This document shows, piece after piece, positions 8,999 to 14,233 of a DNA stretch of 14,233 nucleotides (within the stretch, counting starts at the first letter, position 1; each line of letters opens with the position of its first letter). Source of the stretch: DAOPKN01 sp035391225 (GTDB taxonomy: Bacteria > Thermotogota > Thermotogae > MWEM01); contig DAOPKN010000049.1 in NCBI GenBank assembly GCA_035391225.1, forward strand, positions 1-14,233, read 5' to 3'. The notes below the pieces were generated by a model, which was given only the letters and a program-made list of their open reading frames with translations, was not told where the DNA came from and did not search any database. A program made the position numbers and the translations under genes.

Positions 8999-9083
8999 AC
9001 GTATCCACGTTTTTCCCTTTGCCCAAATCGCAAGAAGCTGCGAAGAAGGCTTTTTTTACGCAGAAAGTTCCCGGAATCCAGAA

Positions 9084-9605
9084 TCAGGACCCCTTCTGAT
9101 CATCTACCACCCTTTTCACGGAATATTCTGGTAGATGCTCATTCCAAGTTGCGAGGTTGAACACGCCACAATGAGCCGCCATCTGCCGCTTCCATGTCCC
9201 CGGCGTTGACCCTTCTACCGGTAGGTTTCGTTTCAGTTCTTCCGTCAAAATCAGAAGCATTGCCTTATCCAATTCGCTTGCGGCAAGGAGCACATAATAC
9301 CCTCTCGGCTTATCTGGAGCACTCTCGGCCCATCGATAAATAAAGGAATCCCGGAATTTCCCAACAAGATCACCAACTATGACTCCGGAATACAACTGGT
9401 TCCGGAAGGCTTTCCGGTTTCTCGAATTTGCATGGGGGTGATCCGGATCTTTGAGCTCGACGAAAAGGATTCGATCCGGCTCTTCCAAAATGAAATCCAC
9501 AGCCTTCATGCAATGTGAAAGACCATGACTGGGGCCATCGAATTTTTTGCCTTGAACACCATTGGGCAGCGTTAGTTCGAGAGCGCCTTCCCTCAGAACC
9601 GTCAC
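9084..9605 (-). CDS. Probable PD-(D/E)XK nuclease partner of the upstream ATPase
   Basis: A small protein of 173 residues. Residues 35-52 read AVDFILEEPDRILFVELK: an Asp (D37), then a hydrophobic strand ending E50-L-K52, spaced as in the PD-(D/E)XK nuclease core. The following helix has NQLYSG near Q70, a position often polar in this fold. No membrane segment, HTH or signal peptide is seen. I do not recognise a named family. It is likely the effector of a two-gene module with the ATPase. The start was chosen as GTG 9605, which overlaps the ATPase stop as GTGA and has GGGAGAG eight bases upstream. An in-frame extension to 9713 lies within the ATPase gene. A 101-base spacer follows before pglXI. 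A nuclease-like role, rather than a structural one, is inference from the motif and context. Confidence 0.65.
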   Translation of the reverse strand: MTVLREGALELTLPNGVQGKKFDGPSHGLSHCMKAVDFILEEPDRILFVELKDPDHPHANSRNRKAFRNQLYSGVIVGDLVGKFRDSFIYRWAESAPDKPRGYYVLLAASELDKAMLLILTEELKRNLPVEGSTPGTWKRQMAAHCGVFNLATWNEHLPEYSVKRVVDDQKGS

Positions 9606-10624
9606 TTCGTTTTCTCTCCCAAACTCCGTTCGATTTCCCGGTTGTACAGGTCTGCGAAAGTTTCGGCGATGGCATTTGGATGGATTTGCAAGTACTCTCT
9701 TTTCGAGGAGCATTGGATCTCCCCCGTAGCCTCATCTCGGAAAAGGGAGTGGAACAACACTTCATCTTGATCTTCGCAAAGCAGGTCAAATTCCTTTAGG
9801 ATCACATAATCATGAGTGGCCAGAAAAACTTGAACACCCATTCTTTGGAGCTCAAGGAGGATTTCAATCAGTGGGCCATATAACTTCGGATTGAGATTTG
9901 CTTCGGGTTCGTCCCAAAACAATACGGATCCTTCCAGCAAGGTCCCGTTTTGGATGAGGAGCCACAATAAACCCAACTTACGCAGCCCTTCCGCTAACAG
10001 GGTAAATTCAAGGTTTCCCTGTGCGTTTCGGAGAAAGAACTCTTCATCCTTGATCGTTATCTTGCCGTCAATGAGCTTCTGTAGATTCTCAAGCAACTTT
10101 TTTCGGCTTTGATCCACTGGACCGCGAAGTGCGGGAAGGTATGCTCGGTCCAATATATCAGCATATATTTCTTCGAAATGTACTTCCCTCCGGGAGTAGA
10201 GCGAGCGAAATCCAGGTGCATTGGATAGCATTTCCTTTACCGGAATAAACACACTTTCTACCGGTATGGATGACCACTCTTTGCTGCCGGAAATTTTGGC
10301 TGAATCGGGGATTTTGGAGTGATTGGTGAAGGAAATACCCAATTTGCTTGATCCACGATGGATATCAACAGTGCAACGAGTGCTGCCCTTTTGCCGCTTC
10401 ACCAAGCGCCCCAGAGCCCCTCCCGATGGAAGGAACACACGAACCAGTTTCTCCGCAAAATCCATCTTCGTTGTGCTGATATCACAAGCAGAATAGGCAA
10501 CCTTCATCAGGTGCGTTTTCCCGGTCCCGTTGGTTCCGACAAGCACATTTATTCCTTGGCTTAGCTCAAGGTCCATCTTTTCGAATACCGTGAAGTTTTC
10601 CAATTGAATCCTGGTAATACTCAC
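9602..10624 (-). CDS. ABC/OLD-like AAA ATPase of an accessory defence pair
   Basis: A 340-residue SMC/ABC-type ATPase of the AAA_15/AAA_21 kind. The N-terminus MSITRIQLENFTVFEKMDLE is the usual first strand-helix. Walker A is GTNGTGKTH (30-38). A Q-loop-like VFIPVKEML is at 125-133. A signature-like LLAEGLRKLGLL is at 209-220. Walker B with catalytic Glu is VLFWDEPEANLNP (234-246) and the switch is LATHDY (268-273). There is no TOPRIM or other nuclease domain, and the protein is shorter than full OLD nucleases, so it probably acts as a sensor/regulator for the small protein encoded next. Similar ATPase-plus-effector pairs exist in known systems (PARIS, Septu, AbiL), but the partner here differs. 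GTG start with a strong AAAGGAGG six bases upstream, 34 bases after the brxC stop. It is not a standard type 3 BREX gene. Confidence 0.88.
   Translation of the reverse strand: MSITRIQLENFTVFEKMDLELSQGINVLVGTNGTGKTHLMKVAYSACDISTTKMDFAEKLVRVFLPSGGALGRLVKRQKGSTRCTVDIHRGSSKLGISFTNHSKIPDSAKISGSKEWSSIPVESVFIPVKEMLSNAPGFRSLYSRREVHFEEIYADILDRAYLPALRGPVDQSRKKLLENLQKLIDGKITIKDEEFFLRNAQGNLEFTLLAEGLRKLGLLWLLIQNGTLLEGSVLFWDEPEANLNPKLYGPLIEILLELQRMGVQVFLATHDYVILKEFDLLCEDQDEVLFHSLFRDEATGEIQCSSKREYLQIHPNAIAETFADLYNREIERSLGEKTK
9614..9620 (-). promoter_or_regulatory. Ribosome binding site deciding the nuclease-gene start
   Basis: The minus strand reads GGGAGAG, eight bases before the GTG at 9605 and inside the final codons of the ATPase gene. 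Together with the GTGA overlap it supports coupled translation and the 173-residue reading. Confidence 0.6.
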
Positions 10625-10630
10625 ACCTTG

Positions 10631-10638
10631 CCTCCTTT
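10631..10638 (-). promoter_or_regulatory. Near-consensus ribosome binding site of the ATPase gene
   Basis: The minus strand reads AAAGGAGG, six bases before the GTG at 10624 in the short brxC-ATPase spacer. It fixes the GTG start and suggests that the accessory pair has its own efficient translation initiation. Confidence 0.75.
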
Positions 10639-10658
10639 CCCGTGTTCCTTCGTGGCTC

Positions 10659-13600
10659 CTATTCCAAGATGATCCGGACTTTGCCGGGTTCCTTGCCCTT
10701 GGTGAGGTCGTTCAGGTATGCATCGAACCGTTTCCGCATCTCCTCCGGGGTGGCTGGTGAACCCCCAGATAAAAGGGCGTCGCGCAGGTCGGGGGTCTTG
10801 ACCGAGACCTTGGTGAGTCCGGAGAGAACCTCCTGCATGGCGTTGATAAATTCCTGGTCAAGTGGGTCAGGTAGGGTACGCTCCCGGATGAAGTCTTCTA
10901 CAAGTTGGCAGGCCTCTTGCTTGAGAAGGCCCAGGTTGCTTTTGATGGTTGGGTCTTCAAGGTTTGAAAGCAGCGTACGTGCCCAGTTTTCGGCCATCTT
11001 GTCGAGCTCGTCGTCCAGGTTGCCCAGTACCAACTCCACGGAAGGGGTGGTCTTTTCTTCGGCGGGTTTGAACTGACAGTGCGGGCAAACGGGGGAGGCT
11101 TGCATTTCCTGTTCGCTCAGCGCAAAACAGCTCTTCAGGCCAGCCAATCGGTTTTGGAAGTCCACCAACCTTTGGCGGGGCATCAGCTCGATGGTAGACA
11201 GCTTCTGCAGTTCTTGGAGCCGCTGGCTGCCCATGAGTTGCGCCTTGCGTCTGTCTTCGTTCACCCCAAGGCGGGCTTTCGCGTGCAGGCCAAGGTACGC
11301 TTGCACGTAGGCTTTCTTGAGTTCGCCAAGCTTTCGTTGGGCTTGCTGGCGGAAGCTGGGTGCGCTCCGCTTGGCCGGATCGGCGATCTGATCGAAGACC
11401 TCGTCCCGCGCAGACTTCATCTCGTGGATCAACTGGTGGTCCGCCGGAAGTACTGCCTCGGCCGTGGAGAGGTACGATGCTGTGCTATTGAGCTCCTCGA
11501 CCAGTTCTTTCAGCGATTGCATTTCGGAAAGGGTATCCAACCCTTGGCGATGGTTTGTTACGTCCGAGGCACCATAGCGGAAGTTCTTGAGCTTGCCGGT
11601 CGTGGTGAAGGCTTGCAGGGATTCAAGGAAACCCTTGGTTTCGGTCAATTTGGCACTTCGCTTTTTCACTTCCTCCTCGGTCAGCAAACTGCGACCCCAG
11701 AAGACCAACCCCGCTTGCAGGGTCTGCTGAGCCAGCACCAGTTGCTCCACGGTGTTGGTTACGGCTTTTTGCAGTTCCTGGACCGGCTCGTCCTTACCTT
11801 GCGTGACAAGTTGCGCCATGCCCGGTGTGAGTTTGAGCAGCTCGAATAGTGCTTTGAGCGCTGGGATATTCCAGTCCTTGGGTCGCTCGATGTGCTTGAA
11901 CTGGGTTAGTTCGTCGAGCTTGGTGCCTGCAAGTAGTGCCAAATCCGTGGCGTCGAACTTCTTGCCCGGAACGGAGACAACAACATCCCCGGAGTACACC
12001 AGCGAAGCCAGAACCACAACCAGCCATTCGGGCTCGAGGCGGAACGTTTGGGGCGCAAAATATTCCACGCTCTGGACATCTTGGACCAACTCGGAGCGGT
12101 TGACCACTTGCCCGGGGCCTTTCTTTTGGAGGATATCCAGGATGTGCTTGGCATACTTGGAGCGGTTGGGGTCGAGTCGCTCTCCATCGAGAAGCTCCAG
12201 GGCATCCAGCACCGCGGTCGCCTGCTTGGTGCGGTTCTGCCCGGCGAGGGCGCGCAGGCCATCCTGTGCCGCCTGTGCCCGGTTCGCCCCGGTAATCAGC
12301 ACGGAAAAGAACGGGTAGCCGGGAGCCTGGTCCTGGAAACTTGTTTCCAGGCAGATGCCCGCGGTGGTGTTCACAAGGTCCCGGAAGTTGATTCGTTCGG
12401 GGGAGCCACTTTTGGAAAGCTCTCGCATGGACTTCCCCTTTGCCCATTCGGTCAGGGACTTGGTGCGCCCTTGGTATGTGACTTCGAAAGCCGCGGTCAT
12501 GTTCTTCTGGAGCCACTGCACGAGGTCACGGAGGTAGTTCGATGCCTTGGATTCGTAGGTGGACTTGGCGTGGCCGGAGGCGGTGGAGGCAAGGTCCAGG
12601 GCGGCAGCGTAGCTTCGAAGCGCAACGTGGAATGGTTCGTCCGTGTTCTTCAGGCGCAGGAATAGCTCATCGGCTTTCTTCTCGTCCTTGAAAGGGGGCA
12701 GGTCAAACGGCTGGAGGAAATAGAGGTAGAAATCTCGCGGTGGCACCGCCGTGGAGCGTTCGTTTGGCGCACCGAAGAAAAGGTATCCTTGGCGTGCAGC
12801 TTTGCGTTCCAGCCATTCGAGCTCGTGCTGCCAGATCTTGTATCCCGTGATGTAGGTCTGGTCGGTGCATTCCATGACCCGGCGGAGCGCCTCGTAGTAG
12901 TAGCGATCGAGTTTCGAGGAATCGAGGCTCTCGGCCCGCTTCTCGATAAGCGCGTCGAAATCGTCGGTTTTCTTGAGGTCCAGGTAATACTGGTGGTTGT
13001 CGGGGTTGGAAGAGATGAATTGCCCGCTGACCGTTTTGTGGATCTCCCGCAGCACGGTCTCCACCTGGGAGAGCAAGTCATCGGCTGGGTCCCCGCCAAG
13101 ATCCTCGATCCCCGCTTGAAAGAGGCACAGCCCGTCGCGTAATTCCTCCGGAGTTGCCCCCAGGGGTGCGTAGATGTCGCCCGTTGTGAGGCGATGGACC
13201 GACAGGGCGTGGATGACCCGCGTTGCCATGGGCTTGTACACAGGGCGGGTGAAAGCCTGCTGGATACGCGACTCCAGCACCTCGCTGCAATCGATGACCG
13301 CCTTGATGTCTGGAACGGCGCGGAAGGAGGCGTTCTCGCGCAGCGTGGTCCAGTAGCCGTCATAGGCAATGACCCCGGGTCGATCGTCGGGAACTTGCTG
13401 GTCGAGGAGTTTCTTCATGGCAAGGGATAGCGTTTTGAGCACTTCGCGCTTTTCCACCGCGGTGACCCGTTCGAAGGTGTCGATGTAGTCCGGATGCACG
13501 GGAAAGAGGCGCACGAATTCGTCCATGCGCTCGTTCATGCGGCCATAGAACTTGGAGAAGGGCATCAAGTATTCCCGGATTTTCACTTGCTGCTCCGCGG

Positions 13601-14233
13601 TCTTCTTGAGCAGGCGCTGGGCCACCACGAACTTCACGTCCTTGCGAGCGATGAGGATCTGCTCGAAGCGGTCTTTCACCCGGCGGATACTGTCTGCGAC
13701 GAAGGAAAAGCGCGGGCTGTCAAAAATGGCTTCCTGCACGCCGGCGATGAATCGGAATCGCAGGTCCTTGCAGACTTCCCCAATCTCGCGCAGGAAGTTC
13801 AGGTCGAGGATCAGTTCATGATCATTGCGGGTGCGCAGGTAGTCCAACAACTCGTCCACGACCAGCAGCAAGCCCTGGTCGGGGTATTCTTGGTGGAAGG
13901 CACTCATCAACTCTTCGAAAGCGCGCTTGTTGTTGGGAATTGAATCCGCAGCCGGGAAGGAGAAAGGCACACCCATCCCCGCAAGGTGCTCTTCCAACTC
14001 GGCAACAAGGATGTCTCGGAGGGACATGGTGGTTGCACCGATCTCGGTTCGGACGACCTTGAAGTGTCCGCTGACCTGGGTCGCTGCGCTGGCTACGCTC
14101 TTGTCGTTCAGGTACGTTGCGAGATCGCCGTTCTCGGCCAAGGCGGAAATCACGGACATGAGGTGTGACTTCCCGGTGCCGTAGTTCCCCACGACCAGCA
14201 ACCCCTTGTTGTCCATGGGTTGGTCGAACTGCA
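10659..14233 (-). CDS. brxC: BrxC/PglY-type BREX ATPase (5' end beyond the window)
   Basis: A large P-loop protein whose N-terminus is cut by the right edge. The frame is open to the end: upstream of the first Met (14216) it still reads QFDQP, so that Met is internal. Numbered from it, Walker A is GNYGTGKSHLMS (10-21), Walker B is LLLVVDELLDYL (116-127) and a sensor-like strand is FIAGVQEAIFDS (156-167). Next comes a long, mostly helical region. Near the C-terminus CPHC (1044-1047) with one further Cys at 1029 is too few for a clear zinc site. Almost 1200 residues are present, as expected for BrxC/PglY (the DUF6079-like group), so probably only a few dozen residues are missing. BrxC is the large ATPase core of BREX. 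The stop is TAG at 10661-10659. brxF is expected upstream, outside the window. Confidence 0.9.
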   Translation of the reverse strand, partial: QFDQPMDNKGLLVVGNYGTGKSHLMSVISALAENGDLATYLNDKSVASAATQVSGHFKVVRTEIGATTMSLRDILVAELEEHLAGMGVPFSFPAADSIPNNKRAFEELMSAFHQEYPDQGLLLVVDELLDYLRTRNDHELILDLNFLREIGEVCKDLRFRFIAGVQEAIFDSPRFSFVADSIRRVKDRFEQILIARKDVKFVVAQRLLKKTAEQQVKIREYLMPFSKFYGRMNERMDEFVRLFPVHPDYIDTFERVTAVEKREVLKTLSLAMKKLLDQQVPDDRPGVIAYDGYWTTLRENASFRAVPDIKAVIDCSEVLESRIQQAFTRPVYKPMATRVIHALSVHRLTTGDIYAPLGATPEELRDGLCLFQAGIEDLGGDPADDLLSQVETVLREIHKTVSGQFISSNPDNHQYYLDLKKTDDFDALIEKRAESLDSSKLDRYYYEALRRVMECTDQTYITGYKIWQHELEWLERKAARQGYLFFGAPNERSTAVPPRDFYLYFLQPFDLPPFKDEKKADELFLRLKNTDEPFHVALRSYAAALDLASTASGHAKSTYESKASNYLRDLVQWLQKNMTAAFEVTYQGRTKSLTEWAKGKSMRELSKSGSPERINFRDLVNTTAGICLETSFQDQAPGYPFFSVLITGANRAQAAQDGLRALAGQNRTKQATAVLDALELLDGERLDPNRSKYAKHILDILQKKGPGQVVNRSELVQDVQSVEYFAPQTFRLEPEWLVVVLASLVYSGDVVVSVPGKKFDATDLALLAGTKLDELTQFKHIERPKDWNIPALKALFELLKLTPGMAQLVTQGKDEPVQELQKAVTNTVEQLVLAQQTLQAGLVFWGRSLLTEEEVKKRSAKLTETKGFLESLQAFTTTGKLKNFRYGASDVTNHRQGLDTLSEMQSLKELVEELNSTASYLSTAEAVLPADHQLIHEMKSARDEVFDQIADPAKRSAPSFRQQAQRKLGELKKAYVQAYLGLHAKARLGVNEDRRKAQLMGSQRLQELQKLSTIELMPRQRLVDFQNRLAGLKSCFALSEQEMQASPVCPHCQFKPAEEKTTPSVELVLGNLDDELDKMAENWARTLLSNLEDPTIKSNLGLLKQEACQLVEDFIRERTLPDPLDQEFINAMQEVLSGLTKVSVKTPDLRDALLSGGSPATPEEMRKRFDAYLNDLTKGKEPGKVRIILE

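Noticed and set aside
9035..9060. Possible terminator with a seven-T run in the nuclease-pglXI spacer
   Set aside because: The T run is on the plus strand, opposite to the operon, and I find no convincing stem before it.
9606..9713. A 36-codon extension of the nuclease gene into the ATPase gene
   Set aside because: The extension is a basic shadow translation of the ATPase 3' end; the GTG at 9605 has a ribosome binding site and a stop-start overlap.

Overview
The window is almost entirely one minus-strand defence operon, read from the right edge to the left. Its gene order and family content match a type 3 BREX phage-defence locus. It holds a BrxC/PglY-type ATPase (cut by the right edge), an inserted pair (a small ABC/OLD-like ATPase followed by a probable PD-(D/E)XK nuclease), a PglXI-type adenine-specific DNA methyltransferase, a BrxHII-type SNF2/RapA-like helicase, PglZ (alkaline-phosphatase fold) and BrxA. 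The expected first gene of a type 3 locus, brxF, would lie just beyond the right edge.

Layout, left to right: 1-68 is the 3' end of an unrecognised plus-strand gene that converges on the operon. 69-286 is an intergenic spacer with three copies of a REP-like palindrome in mixed orientation. brxA is at 287-1063, pglZ at 1060-3066 and brxHII at 3059-5911, with the three genes overlapping by 4 and 8 bases. After a 123-base spacer comes pglXI at 6035-8982. It is interrupted only by a 100-N scaffold gap that looks artefactual: the same 55 bases stand on both sides of the Ns, and removing one copy plus the Ns restores a single 930-codon frame. After a 101-base spacer come the nuclease-like gene (9084-9605) and its ATPase partner (9602-10624), overlapping by 4 bases. 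brxC then runs from 10659 off the right edge.

Expected joint working: in BREX systems the methyltransferase marks host DNA, and BrxC, PglZ, the helicase and BrxA take part in sensing and blocking unmodified phage DNA. The mechanism for type 3 is inferred from the family and is not visible here. The ATPase-nuclease pair is not part of the standard type 3 gene set. Its GC content is lower in the stretches I counted (42-48%, against 62-65% in samples of pglXI and brxC), and it looks like an embedded accessory defence module. It is the most interesting element of the window.

Organism: a bacterium with fairly GC-rich coding sequence, good Shine-Dalgarno sites and frequent GTG/TTG starts, from a draft or metagenomic assembly (scaffold Ns). 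REP-like palindromes of this style make me think of Verrucomicrobiota or related groups, but I cannot name the host with any confidence.
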